A stretch of 64,000 nt of DNA from GCA-002282575 sp964519885. GTDB lineage: Bacteria > Pseudomonadota > Gammaproteobacteria > Thiomicrospirales > Thiomicrospiraceae. Where the stretch lies: contig CAZFLX010000007.1 in NCBI GenBank assembly GCA_964519885.1, positions 1-64,000 on the forward strand, read 5' to 3'. The notes under the pieces were generated by a model that was not told where the DNA came from, did not search any database, and saw only the letters and a program-made list of their open reading frames with translations. Below are positions 8,842 to 18,030 of this stretch, piece after piece. A program made the position numbers and the translations under genes. Position 1 is the stretch's first letter, and each line of letters starts with the position of its first letter.

Positions 8842-8868
8842 TGCATTATATATTTGATTGTCTATTTG

Positions 8869-8898
8869 AAATCCCCAGTCTAGACTGGGGATTTTTTT
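8869..8898 (+). terminator. rho-independent terminator of katG
   Basis: A perfect 24-base palindrome at 8870-8893, centred on CTAG with CCCC/GGGG arms, runs into a tract of Ts. It is 28 bases after the katG stop. The other strand lacks a T tract, so it acts mainly on katG. Confidence 0.9.
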
Positions 8899-8947
8899 GT
8901 TACTGACCCATTACAAAGAGTCAAAAAAGCAAGCAGCTATTTCTGTG

Positions 8948-10990
8948 TTAATTTTGATAACGGCGAATAAAGGCATCAGCCTGTTCAACAATTAGCGGTT
9001 TACTGTAATAATAACCTTGTATGGCATGACATCCTGCTGCAACTAAAAAGTCTTTTTGAGCTTCTGTTTCAACCCCTTCTGCAATGGTGTGAATATCAAA
9101 ACTTTCTGCAAGTCCAATAATCGCATGGACAATAGCAGCATCTTCAGCATCATCAGGCAAGTCTTTAACAAAAGACTGATCAATTTTTAATGTTGTCACA
9201 GGCAAGCGTTTCAAATAAGCTAGCGAGGAATAACCCGTGCCAAAATCGTCAATCGATAGACCAATGCCTAATTCACGAATCTGATGCAATAACGGAATAA
9301 CCAAATCAGGATTGGTCATCACTTCAGACTCAGTTACCTCTAATTCAAGCCATTCTGCTTTAGCACCTGTTTCAAACAACAGGTTTTTCAAATAATCAAT
9401 AAAGTCGGGTTGTTGAAGCTGCTTTAAGGCTAAATTCATCGACAAAACGCCTGTATCTAAGCCCATATTACGCCAACTAACCCATTGTTTAACAGCGGTC
9501 TGCATTACCTGTCGGTCAATGTCGACGATCATTCCTGTTTCGATAGCCAGTGGAATGAATCGAGCTGGAGATATAATATGACCCTGATGATCTTGCATAC
9601 GCACTAAAGCTTCAAAACCAATTAAACGTTGCGTAAAACCGTTAATTTTGGGTTGATAAACCACCTTAAACGCTTCATGAGCAAGCGCCATACGAATTTC
9701 AGACTCCAACTCGACCCGTTCTAACGCTCGATGAGTCATTTCGCAGGTATAAAACTGATAGCCGTTACGTCCCAATTCTTTCGCCCGATACATCGCTGAG
9801 TCGGCGTTACGCAGTAGTTCCTCTGGCGTTTTTGCATCATCGGGATATAAACTGATACCAATACTACATGAAATGTAGAGTGTTTTATCATTTAAAATTA
9901 AGGGCTGTTTAAGCCGATGGTTTAAGGTGTTAGCGATATCACTAATTTCATCAAGATTAGTAATGTCTTCAATTAAAATGCAAAACTCATCACCGCCCAT
10001 GCGCACAATCGTATCAATGGGTCGCAAGTGTTTTTTGAAAATATGCGCCACTTCAATGAGGAGTAAATCGCCCATTTCATGACCGTAAGAATCATTTACT
10101 TCTTTGAAGTGATCCAAATCAATAAACATCACCGCCACATGATGCGCGCTTTGCTGAGATCGTCCAAAAGATTGATTGAGTCGATCAACTAAAATAGCAC
10201 GGTTGGGCAATTTGGTTAAATTATCGTGAGTTGCTTGATAGGATAGTTCTTGAATTTGCTTTTTAAGTGATTGAATCATTACTTCAAATGCCCTGCCTAA
10301 TATCGAGACTTCGTCACTTCCTGTAAAGGTGGGCAATTTGACTTGAAGACTTCCTTGCGTGATGGCCTGCGCAGCAACTGCCAACTGACTGAGTTGAGAT
10401 ACCATGCCTTTAACCAATAATAAGGCAATAAGACCGCCTACCAAAATGGCCACTAATGCATAACCGAAGGTATTAAACATCAGGCGTTGTGACTCGTGTT
10501 GAATCAGGGTAGTATTGGATAAGATGCGCACGTAACCAACAGCCGAATCATCAATTTTGATGGCAACCAGGCTATCTAGCAGTCCATCGTCATGCCAATA
10601 CTGAATGCTATGCTTCATTTGAGCCGCATCTTTGGAGAAAAGTTGCGCTTGCCAGTGTTGACTAAACTCATCACTAAGTTGCTTACCAAAATAACGATCG
10701 GGAAAAGCCGCCTTAACTTGTTTGTGATGATCGACAATAAACACCATTTCAACATCACTTAAGGTGGCTGCGTTGTTAACCAATTCTCTTAGGCTGTTCA
10801 AATCATTGTTTAATAGTGGCGTTAATGCATTGTTGGCAATCACTTTTGTTAAATCGTAGGCTTGTTGCGATAATTGCTGTTTCAATAGCTCTTGTTGTTT
10901 GTGCAGTACGTCTACAACCATTAAGCCCATTAATAGACTGAGTGTTACCATTACGCCTAAAATTAATCGGGTATTGATACTCATAATCAT
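8948..10990 (-). CDS. membrane GGDEF-EAL cyclic-di-GMP enzyme
   Basis: The 680-residue protein has TM1 (about 8-29), a periplasmic region of about 140 residues, TM2 (about 172-193), a HAMP-like linker, a GGDEF domain with intact MGGDEF at 330-335, and an EAL domain with GFEALVR, LEVTESE, IDDFGTGYSS, KIDQSF, AEGVET and QGYYYSKP all present. Both cyclase and phosphodiesterase sites look usable. The start at 10990 is chosen because GGAG precedes it and the longer frame would overlap the upstream gene. It starts 4 bases after the PhnD-like lipoprotein gene, which probably supplies the ligand signal to its periplasmic part. Confidence 0.93.
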   Translation of the reverse strand: MIMSINTRLILGVMVTLSLLMGLMVVDVLHKQQELLKQQLSQQAYDLTKVIANNALTPLLNNDLNSLRELVNNAATLSDVEMVFIVDHHKQVKAAFPDRYFGKQLSDEFSQHWQAQLFSKDAAQMKHSIQYWHDDGLLDSLVAIKIDDSAVGYVRILSNTTLIQHESQRLMFNTFGYALVAILVGGLIALLLVKGMVSQLSQLAVAAQAITQGSLQVKLPTFTGSDEVSILGRAFEVMIQSLKKQIQELSYQATHDNLTKLPNRAILVDRLNQSFGRSQQSAHHVAVMFIDLDHFKEVNDSYGHEMGDLLLIEVAHIFKKHLRPIDTIVRMGGDEFCILIEDITNLDEISDIANTLNHRLKQPLILNDKTLYISCSIGISLYPDDAKTPEELLRNADSAMYRAKELGRNGYQFYTCEMTHRALERVELESEIRMALAHEAFKVVYQPKINGFTQRLIGFEALVRMQDHQGHIISPARFIPLAIETGMIVDIDRQVMQTAVKQWVSWRNMGLDTGVLSMNLALKQLQQPDFIDYLKNLLFETGAKAEWLELEVTESEVMTNPDLVIPLLHQIRELGIGLSIDDFGTGYSSLAYLKRLPVTTLKIDQSFVKDLPDDAEDAAIVHAIIGLAESFDIHTIAEGVETEAQKDFLVAAGCHAIQGYYYSKPLIVEQADAFIRRYQN

Positions 10991-10994
10991 AAGG

Positions 10995-11891
10995 TTACTC
11001 CAATCCCGACGCACGATAGTCAGATATGAAGTTGACCACAGACTGATAGTCTGAGTCTTTTGCGGGTAAAAAACCTTCACAAGCAGTGGGTGATAATAAT
11101 TGCTTGCCTGCTTCGGTTTGATTTAAGTGAACGAGTAGTGCCGTGACCGAGTTGACAACGGATTCACCAATGTCTTTGCGTGCAACCCAAGCATTATTCA
11201 CTAGGGAAGGCGTTTCCCACAGTGTAACCAATTCTTTGGCGGCTTCAGGAAACTCTTGCTGCCAAGCTGCATAGGCAACCGGCCAGGTGGCAGCAAAATC
11301 TGTGTCTTTATTGTAAACATTCATGATGGCAGAGAATTGCGAGGTTACATATTTGGCCTTCATTTCTTTATCGACATTAACACCATGCTGAAGTAAATAA
11401 TATTTGGGCATCATGGTGGCAGCTAAGGCTGTTTTAGCGGTAAAGGCGATTGAGCGATATTTTAGTTGTTGATGAGCGGTAATATTGCTGTCTTTACGTG
11501 CAATGATGACACCCTTGAATACACTATTGGGAGCCATGCGTGCCGTGACGCGATACCCCGACTCTAAACTATTAATGGTTTGATAAGGGTTGGGTAGGGC
11601 AAAATCGTAATAGCCGTCTTTTAGTTTTTGTTCGTAGCTGGCGTAATCCGAGGCGGTTTCAAGGGTGAAGTTTGTATCCGGAATGTTTTCTTCAAGATAA
11701 GCCAAAATAGGGGCATAGGCGGTGTAGAGTTTTTGTGTATTTAAGTAAGGATGAATGCCGACAATGTAATGGGCTTTTTGGTGTTCAGATGCGGTGGGTT
11801 GATAAGCAGGCCTAGGCGATGACTGATCACAAGCAGTCAATAGCATCAGTAGGATGCTAAATGTAGTCCAGAATAACCCTTGCTTCATCAT
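10995..11891 (-). CDS. PhnD-like periplasmic binding lipoprotein
   Basis: This 298-residue protein of the phosphate/phosphite/phosphonate-binding (PhnD) family has a signal peptide with lipobox LTAC. Family features include the HYIVGIHPYLNTQKLYTAYAP entry, the DYASYEQKLKDGYYDFALPNPYQ segment and a hinge around AATMMPKYYL. No ABC permease or ATPase lies nearby. Instead it sits between slt (18 bases) and a GGDEF-EAL gene (4 bases), so it most likely works as a ligand-sensing partner of that membrane enzyme. The ligand cannot be told from sequence. A TTG start 12 bases upstream is possible but less likely. Confidence 0.85.
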   Translation of the reverse strand: MMKQGLFWTTFSILLMLLTACDQSSPRPAYQPTASEHQKAHYIVGIHPYLNTQKLYTAYAPILAYLEENIPDTNFTLETASDYASYEQKLKDGYYDFALPNPYQTINSLESGYRVTARMAPNSVFKGVIIARKDSNITAHQQLKYRSIAFTAKTALAATMMPKYYLLQHGVNVDKEMKAKYVTSQFSAIMNVYNKDTDFAATWPVAYAAWQQEFPEAAKELVTLWETPSLVNNAWVARKDIGESVVNSVTALLVHLNQTEAGKQLLSPTACEGFLPAKDSDYQSVVNFISDYRASGLE

Positions 11892-11909
11892 AGTGCTACT
11901 CAATTATCA

Positions 11910-13976
11910 TTATAGACACCATTCAACGGCGGGATTGCAGGTTTTACCCGCATTAGCAAGTTGGGTGTTTAAGGGTAGTAAGTGATCGGATAGTCTAGTG
12001 TGTTGACTAGCTAAACCTTTACGCTCAAATACGAGCATGTATTCGAGGACCGCTTTAACATAATCACGCGTTTCTTTAAACGGAATCAATTCAATCCATT
12101 GTTCGGTGGGTAGCGTGGGTTGTTGTTTCAGCCATTGACGCACTCTAAAGCTACCAGCGTTGTAAGAGGCTGTTGCTAAGACAAGGTTGCCGTTAAATTC
12201 TTTTTTAAGTTGTCCCAATAGCTTGGTGCCTAACTGAACATTGAGTTCTGGTTGATAGACATCTTTTAATTGTTGAATAGGAGCTAAGGCTTGAGCCGTT
12301 TTAGGCATTAATTGCATTAACCCCATTGCCCCCACGCTAGATTTGACGTCGTGGGCATAAGCACTTTCACGACGCATAATACCGTAAGCCCAGGCTAAAT
12401 CGATGTTATGTTGTTCAGCATTAGGTTTAACAATATCCTGGTATGGGGTGGCAAATCTAAGGGTGGTGTAGTTCCAATGTTCGGGTTTTCCCAGAGAAAG
12501 TACCGCAAACGAGTGCCAACCCATCGATTGCGCCAACTGAGCATAGCCTGGCACGGCATCAGCACTGACTTTTTGATTATTGCGCGCGTAAACCCATTCG
12601 CGCCATGCCACGTCTTTTAGACCCGCCTCATAGAGTGCTTGAATGCGTTTACCTAAAGCTGATTGATGCGCTTGTGAAAGCTGTTCTGCACTCACCTGCA
12701 GGGTATTCAGTTGATAAGGTTTGCCCAATTGGTCAGCCGCCATGAAACCATAATAACTGCGTTGATTGGCTAGCTTCTCCCACAAGGGTTGAGCTAAGGC
12801 TGCTTGGTTGGTTTGCATAAAGGCTTTTGCACGCCAATAAGTCCAAGCTTCTTGAGGCATTTCGACAGGAAGTTGATGGGTTAAGCGAATCATCGATTCC
12901 CAATCTGAATCTCGTAAAGCTTGTTGCAATAATGGCACTAAGGTTGATTCTTCATGCACACTGGCATCAATTTTAGCCAGCCAGGTCAATTTTTGATCTG
13001 GCTGTTGTTTTGCCATCTGCATATAAAGCTGTTTTTCAACCTTTGCTTTGTCGCTAGTGGTGAACTGAAACACCGACTGAGCGTCTTTCCACACATTCAT
13101 AGCTAATTCAATGTTCTGTTTATGTTTTTGCTGAATGAGCCAAATGAAAGCCTGAGCATCTTTATATCGTTGACTAAATACCGATTGATTCATTAATTGC
13201 TGTGCACTGGTAGCTAAATCCGATGAGAGCAAATTAATCATGACTTGGTTGTCGTTTTTCAGCGCATTGGGCAAATCATTGATTTTGCGCTTGGCTTCGT
13301 CGATTCGCCCGTTATCATATAGCTGGTTGAGTTTTGTTTGCCATTGGCTTTCTGAAAGCATTTGGCTCGATTCGAGTTTCTGAAATAAGGCGGTGCAACT
13401 GCTAGAAGCTTTTTGCTCGCTTAACCAGCGTGTAGATGCTTCAGCAAGCCAAGCGTTATTGTCTAAGAAACCGGTTGCATATTGTGCAGACAGCACAGCA
13501 CAGCGCGCAGAACCTTGAGCGAATTGATCTTGATAACTGATTAAATGAAGCCAGTCTTGTCGTGACTCCAGCTGCTCGGACAAACGTTGACTGAGTTGAT
13601 TCGCCCAGCCAGTGTCACCATAATTTTGTAGGTATTGCGTTATGGGTTGCGTGTAGCTGACATCCGTTACCACTGATTTTAACCATTGGTAATGAGCAAA
13701 GGCTGCAAGCGGCGTTGAATCAAATTCACTAGCCATGCCTTGTGCTTGCTTAGGATTGTTGACCGCAATGCGTTCAATTTCCATCAATCGTTCACCCTGT
13801 GCGCTGAGTAATCGGCTAGGGGGCTGAACATGAATGCGGTGTTTTTTATTGGATGACGAAACTGGCGAAGACTTATTTTTTTCAGACTGAGTGGCAGCCC
13901 ATACCACAGTTTGGCTTGCGGTTAATGCACTAACCACGAGTAAGGTGATGAGGGTGTGCGGGTAGTCGATTTTCAT
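11910..13976 (-). CDS. slt: soluble lytic murein transglycosylase
   Basis: The 688-residue periplasmic enzyme cleaves the MurNAc-GlcNAc bond of peptidoglycan with formation of 1,6-anhydro ends. It has a signal peptide ending near VVWAATQ, a long alpha-helical superhelix of about 450 residues, and a C-terminal SLT domain. That domain has the catalytic Glu in MRRESAY, GAMGLMQLMP, and NVQLGTKLL...YNAG. The start at 13976 fits the signal peptide; an in-frame start at 14033 would bury it. It is first in an operon with the PhnD-like lipoprotein and the GGDEF-EAL gene, an unusual pairing of wall turnover with second-messenger signalling. Confidence 0.92.
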   Translation of the reverse strand: MKIDYPHTLITLLVVSALTASQTVVWAATQSEKNKSSPVSSSNKKHRIHVQPPSRLLSAQGERLMEIERIAVNNPKQAQGMASEFDSTPLAAFAHYQWLKSVVTDVSYTQPITQYLQNYGDTGWANQLSQRLSEQLESRQDWLHLISYQDQFAQGSARCAVLSAQYATGFLDNNAWLAEASTRWLSEQKASSSCTALFQKLESSQMLSESQWQTKLNQLYDNGRIDEAKRKINDLPNALKNDNQVMINLLSSDLATSAQQLMNQSVFSQRYKDAQAFIWLIQQKHKQNIELAMNVWKDAQSVFQFTTSDKAKVEKQLYMQMAKQQPDQKLTWLAKIDASVHEESTLVPLLQQALRDSDWESMIRLTHQLPVEMPQEAWTYWRAKAFMQTNQAALAQPLWEKLANQRSYYGFMAADQLGKPYQLNTLQVSAEQLSQAHQSALGKRIQALYEAGLKDVAWREWVYARNNQKVSADAVPGYAQLAQSMGWHSFAVLSLGKPEHWNYTTLRFATPYQDIVKPNAEQHNIDLAWAYGIMRRESAYAHDVKSSVGAMGLMQLMPKTAQALAPIQQLKDVYQPELNVQLGTKLLGQLKKEFNGNLVLATASYNAGSFRVRQWLKQQPTLPTEQWIELIPFKETRDYVKAVLEYMLVFERKGLASQHTRLSDHLLPLNTQLANAGKTCNPAVEWCL

Positions 13977-14139
13977 GACAAGTCGCCTTTTCGCTAGATA
14001 TTTATTGATTAATCTCATTATAGTTAATTTCAATCAAATGTGTTTTGGTGTTTAAACAATTTGATGAAAAAACGGACAAATAAGTGGTAATTGTTACGCA
14101 TTTATTATGCTTTGGTTACGTAATTTTAGTAAGTATCTT

Positions 14140-14167
14140 TTGTAAAATTACACCATAATGTTAGAAT
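14140..14167 (+). promoter_or_regulatory. possible sigma-70 promoter for the SQR gene
   Basis: TTGTAA at 14140-14145 and TAGAAT at 14162-14167 are separated by 16 bases, 100 bases before the chosen SQR start. The match to consensus is fair. No other good candidate is seen in the 290-base gap between slt and SQR. Confidence 0.35.
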
Positions 14168-14266
14168 AAAGAGGTTTAGCCTTTTTTGACTAAATCCACT
14201 CAGCGCAGATGCTGCACTAAGTAACGAACAACATTAATATTGATGAACATGAGAGGTATCCTTTCC

Positions 14267-15604
14267 ATGAAGAAAGATGAAGCACCTGTAATGCAAGGTC
14301 GTCGCCGGTTGTTAGCCGGAAGCGTTGCCACGGCATTTGCTTATTTTACCGGTCTAGAGTCGGCAATTGCCGCCCAAGAAAACAGCAAGCCTGTGCATAT
14401 TGCCATTGTGGGAAGCGGTTCTGCTGGTATCAGTATTGCCAATCGTTTAGCTAAAGCTTTACCCAACGCCAAGCTAACCATTATCGATAAAAAAGCTGAG
14501 CATTATTACTGGCCAGGATTAACCCTTGTTGCAACGGGTTTGTGGCCAAAACAAGATGTGCTTCCGGGTAAAAACGCCGACTTCTTACCTTCTGGTGCAA
14601 ACATCAATCTAGTGAAGGAAATGGTGGTTAGTTACAATCCCGAGCAGAATGAAGTCACTACCGACGCAGGTCAAACGATTAAATATGACTTTTTAGTCGT
14701 TACTAGCGGTATCGAATATAACTACGAAGCCATTGAAGGTATGGATGTTAATGCCATTGGTAGTCACGGATTAACCAGTGTTTACCATAGCCCAGACATG
14801 GCTGAGAAATCCTGGCAAGCGATTAGTGAATACACGAAAAAAGGCGGTAACGGTATTTTTACCTTACCCGCTACGCCCATTCGTTGTGCGGGTGCGCCAC
14901 TAAAAATGACCTTCCTAACGCTAGACCAGCTTAAGCGCAACGGTGGTTTTGATAAAGCACAAATGAATTTCTACTCATCGACTGGTGGTGTATTCGGTTT
15001 ACCTTGGTTTAACGATTTTGTCATCAATCGTTTCAAAGAAAACAACATGGACGTGAAGTTCAAAACCCAACTTAAAGCCGTTGATGTAACAAAACGTGAA
15101 GCAACCTTTACTACTGCAGATGGCACTGAGTTGAAAACCGCTTATGATTTACTGCATGTTGTGCCACCGATGCGTGCGCCCAAATCGGTTCGTGAATCTG
15201 ACTTGTCTTGGAAAGAGGGTGGATTCGCTGGTGGTGGTTGGTTAGCTGTAGATAAAAACACGCTGCAACATGTTAAATACGACAATGTATTTGGTTGTGG
15301 TGACGTGAATGGTACGCCACTAGGTAAAACCGCAGCGACTGTCAAAATGAGTGTGCCGATTGTTGTTGCTAACCTGTTAGACACCATTGCTGGAAAAGAG
15401 CCGAGCGCGAAGTTTAATGGTTACACTTCTTGTCCGTTAATCACGCAAATTGGTTCAGCTATGTTGATCGAGTTTGATTATGACAAAAATCTTATCCCGA
15501 CTTTCAGTTTCATTAATCCACAACAAGAATCTTGGTTTGCATGGATTATGAAAGAACAAATGCTTAAGCCTGCCTATTTGGGTATGCTTAAAGGCAAAGT
15601 GTAA
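14267..15604 (+). CDS. sqr: sulfide:quinone oxidoreductase, type II-like, Tat-exported
   Basis: This 445-residue FAD enzyme oxidises sulfide and reduces quinone. The N-terminus has a twin-arginine signal (GRRRLLAGSVATAFAYF), so it acts on the periplasmic face. The dinucleotide motif GSGSAG follows. Redox Cys lie in PIRCAGAPLKM (207) and GYTSCPLIT (389), and a third in VFGCGD (344). LPATPIRCAGAP, LLHVVPPM, NVFGCGD and YTSCPLIT closely match the mitochondrial-type (type II) SQR I recall. The ATG at 14267 is chosen because GAGAGG sits 9 bases upstream. A small membrane protein gene follows 15 bases later. A flavocytochrome c relative is possible but less likely. Confidence 0.88.
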   Translation: MKKDEAPVMQGRRRLLAGSVATAFAYFTGLESAIAAQENSKPVHIAIVGSGSAGISIANRLAKALPNAKLTIIDKKAEHYYWPGLTLVATGLWPKQDVLPGKNADFLPSGANINLVKEMVVSYNPEQNEVTTDAGQTIKYDFLVVTSGIEYNYEAIEGMDVNAIGSHGLTSVYHSPDMAEKSWQAISEYTKKGGNGIFTLPATPIRCAGAPLKMTFLTLDQLKRNGGFDKAQMNFYSSTGGVFGLPWFNDFVINRFKENNMDVKFKTQLKAVDVTKREATFTTADGTELKTAYDLLHVVPPMRAPKSVRESDLSWKEGGFAGGGWLAVDKNTLQHVKYDNVFGCGDVNGTPLGKTAATVKMSVPIVVANLLDTIAGKEPSAKFNGYTSCPLITQIGSAMLIEFDYDKNLIPTFSFINPQQESWFAWIMKEQMLKPAYLGMLKGKV

Positions 15605-15619
15605 CAAGGGAGAAAATAC

Positions 15620-15967
15620 ATGTCTGCTTATGAAATCAGTTTAGCGGTCGTCACGCTACTTGGCTTTTTGGAACTTCATTTAACCACTGTTTTAGTGGTG
15701 GTGGGTGCGTTGGTGTTGCTTTACGCTATGTTATTGGCAAAGGGTAAAGGTCTTGTTAATGCTAAAGCTTTTATGAACAGTATTATTATCGGCATTGCTG
15801 CTTGGGTATTGTTCATTCTGGTATTACCAAGTGCGACCATGTCGTCTTTGGCTCAAGTCACCTACTGGGTAGATTGGTTATTCTTAACCATGATTGCTGC
15901 AGGTTTTGCTTTTGTATTAACCTTATTGGTGTATCCGGTACTGGCTATTCAACAAGCTAAAAAGTAA
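15620..15967 (+). CDS. small four-helix membrane protein next to SQR
   Basis: I do not recognise this 115-residue protein with confidence. It is almost wholly hydrophobic, with about four transmembrane segments (near 5-25, 28-45, 58-75 and 85-108) and a lysine-rich end. It lies 15 bases behind the SQR gene with GGGAG ahead of its ATG, and a terminator follows, so the two form a bicistronic unit. It may anchor SQR, which has no membrane helix of its own, or help quinone access; this is inference from position only. Confidence 0.65.
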   Translation: MSAYEISLAVVTLLGFLELHLTTVLVVVGALVLLYAMLLAKGKGLVNAKAFMNSIIIGIAAWVLFILVLPSATMSSLAQVTYWVDWLFLTMIAAGFAFVLTLLVYPVLAIQQAKK

Positions 15968-15988
15968 TCTTTTGGTTAACACCCCTAC

Positions 15989-16019
15989 AAAAAAAGACAA
16001 GCGATGCTTGTCTTTTTTT
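15989..16019. terminator. bidirectional rho-independent terminator
   Basis: A hairpin with GACAAGC/GCTTGTC arms and a GAT loop is flanked by seven As on the left and seven Ts on the right. It serves the SQR unit from the left and the EAL gene from the right. Confidence 0.92.
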
Positions 16020-16043
16020 ACTGATTACTTTAACAGGCGGGGT

Positions 16044-16787
16044 TTAGGCTACCAAAACACTGGGTTTGCCAAACAGATAGCCCTGAAATTTTTGATAACC
16101 CATATCCATTAATTTTTGTTGCTGTTGCTGGGTTTCGACACCTTCAACCATCGCTGTAACGCCGATATCCTTAGAGAGTTTAATCACATAGTCTAGGATA
16201 GATAGCGAGCGCTTGTCATGGAAGTTCAAAAAAGACTTATCTACCTTAATCTTCTGTACGTTCAATTTTTGCAGTTTTTGAATGCCTGAATAGCCGATAC
16301 CAAAATCGTCTAACGCAACATCTATGCCTATCTCGTTGAGATGATCCACCAACCAACGTAGTGAAGACATATCAACAACTGAAATAGTTTCGGTTAATTC
16401 AACGCCAATTAAAGCAGGATTGATTTTTTCTCGGTAAATTGCTTTTTCAAGCGAAAGGGAAAAACGCCCATTTTTCTGAACTTGTTTGCCAGAAATATTG
16501 AAATAATATTTATGTTTGGGCTGTTTACTGTTCATGGGGCGAACATCTGAAATCACTTTATTAAGCACCCAATCACCCAGTTCATTCATAATGCCGTAAT
16601 CTTCAGCCACCGAAATAAATTCATCTGCTCTAACGCTAGACCAACGGGTTAATGCTTCGTAGCTAACGGTGCTTACGCTGCCGTTACTCAATACTTCTAC
16701 CTGAGGCTGATAAACCATCGAAAAGTCTTTAAACGAGTTTTTCATGCTCGATTTCATATCACGCAACATTTTGATTCTTTCTGACAT
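16044..16787 (-). CDS. stand-alone EAL-domain phosphodiesterase
   Basis: The 247-residue cytosolic protein is an almost bare EAL domain that would hydrolyse cyclic di-GMP. All signature residues are seen: YEALTRW (Glu44), FNISGKQ, VELTET, LDDFGIGYSG, KVDKSF, VEGVET and QGYLFGKP. It should therefore be active. It starts 12 bases after the degenerate-GGDEF gene, so the pair is probably one transcript and may act as one regulated phosphodiesterase made of two chains. No membrane segment or sensor domain is present in this chain. Confidence 0.92.
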   Translation of the reverse strand: MSERIKMLRDMKSSMKNSFKDFSMVYQPQVEVLSNGSVSTVSYEALTRWSSVRADEFISVAEDYGIMNELGDWVLNKVISDVRPMNSKQPKHKYYFNISGKQVQKNGRFSLSLEKAIYREKINPALIGVELTETISVVDMSSLRWLVDHLNEIGIDVALDDFGIGYSGIQKLQKLNVQKIKVDKSFLNFHDKRSLSILDYVIKLSKDIGVTAMVEGVETQQQQQKLMDMGYQKFQGYLFGKPSVLVA

Positions 16788-16799
16788 AGGCTCAGCTTC

Positions 16800-17813
16800 T
16801 TAAAGTGTGGTTATGCTATTTCTTCCCTTTTGTTTTGACAGATGCATTGCCTGCAGCGCTCGCTGTTGCAATGTCTCTTCTGTATCTTCAGGTAAAGCAT
16901 AAGTTATGCCAAAAGAAGCGGTTATATTGCCAATTTCTTGTTTGGTTGCTCTAAGCAATATTTTAGAATAAACCAGTGCCTGGCGTGATTTTTCCACCAA
17001 GCCGTCAACGATACTAGGTGATTGATTGGTAAACAATATCGCAAAGGATTTTCCGCTAAAACGTGCAATATAAGCTTGAGTTTCCAGCGTATGTTTGAGT
17101 TTTTGAGAGATATAGCGCAACACGGCATCGCCAACATGAAAACCATAGTTTTCATTTAAGTCTGAAAAATGGTCTACGTCTGCAATGATCAATCCCAAAC
17201 TTTCAATGGAGGTGTTTTTTAGCAATTTTTTTAGCAGCTCTTCAAAGGCTAGGCGAGAATGCAAACCGGTGAGCGGGTCGTAGGTGACCATGTTTTGAAG
17301 TTCGCTCATTTTTTGTTTAATGTCGGTTAGCTGTGTTTGTGCTTCCGATAAACTTTGTTGCAATTGATAGTTAGACACCGATAAGGTCATGGCTTCTTTT
17401 TTGAGTTTACCTGCAATACTGTACAGCTCAGTTTGATTAATATGATCAGCATCCAAGCGATCGACTTGCTGTTCAATAATATTGCCTGACACTTGAGTGA
17501 CCGAAAGGAATTTTCCTGAACCGTCTTGAATGCCTTCGGTGATTTCATCCAGTAAGGCAATGTTTTCTAGGCAGGATTCGCCAATGTGCTTGTGATAGAG
17601 TTGGCTGAGCCCATATTCAAGATTCTTGCCTTTTTCGAGTGCAAGCAACTCATCTGCCAAGGGGCCGTTAAAGCCATTCATGGCGGCCTGATAAAACACA
17701 GCATAGGAGAGGGGCGTAAACTTAACCTTAGAATCGCGTATAGCGGCACAAACAATTGCGTGCAGTTGTTCACATTGTTCATCTTGATAAGGATATCGGT
17801 TTGCCGAAATCAT
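16800..17813 (-). CDS. degenerate GGDEF protein (SGKSF)
   Basis: The 337-residue cytosolic protein has an N-terminal helical region of about 140 residues that I cannot assign, a coiled-coil stretch (about 140-175), then a GGDEF-like domain beginning NMVTYDPLTGLHSR. The signature GGDEF is replaced by SGKSF at 253-257, so diguanylate cyclase activity is very unlikely. The metal-binding ADVDHF is kept. It probably works as a GTP or c-di-GMP sensor or as a partner of the EAL protein encoded just downstream. It shows no transmembrane segment. Confidence 0.88.
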   Translation of the reverse strand: MISANRYPYQDEQCEQLHAIVCAAIRDSKVKFTPLSYAVFYQAAMNGFNGPLADELLALEKGKNLEYGLSQLYHKHIGESCLENIALLDEITEGIQDGSGKFLSVTQVSGNIIEQQVDRLDADHINQTELYSIAGKLKKEAMTLSVSNYQLQQSLSEAQTQLTDIKQKMSELQNMVTYDPLTGLHSRLAFEELLKKLLKNTSIESLGLIIADVDHFSDLNENYGFHVGDAVLRYISQKLKHTLETQAYIARFSGKSFAILFTNQSPSIVDGLVEKSRQALVYSKILLRATKQEIGNITASFGITYALPEDTEETLQQRALQAMHLSKQKGRNSITTL

Positions 17814-18030
17814 GCCGTTGAGCTCGCTAATGTAAGTTAATGAATAAGTATTTTAGATGCTTAAAACAGCTCAACATTCAATCATTTGGTTCAATAATAT
17901 AACTTATTTCGATAATATTCAAGTCGATTTATTCCATTAAAGTGCGATAATTGTGGCATGAGTGTATAAAAAATTGATAGTTATGTTAAGATGAAATCTT
18001 GAAAAATTTAGGTTTGAATTGAGGTTGACT

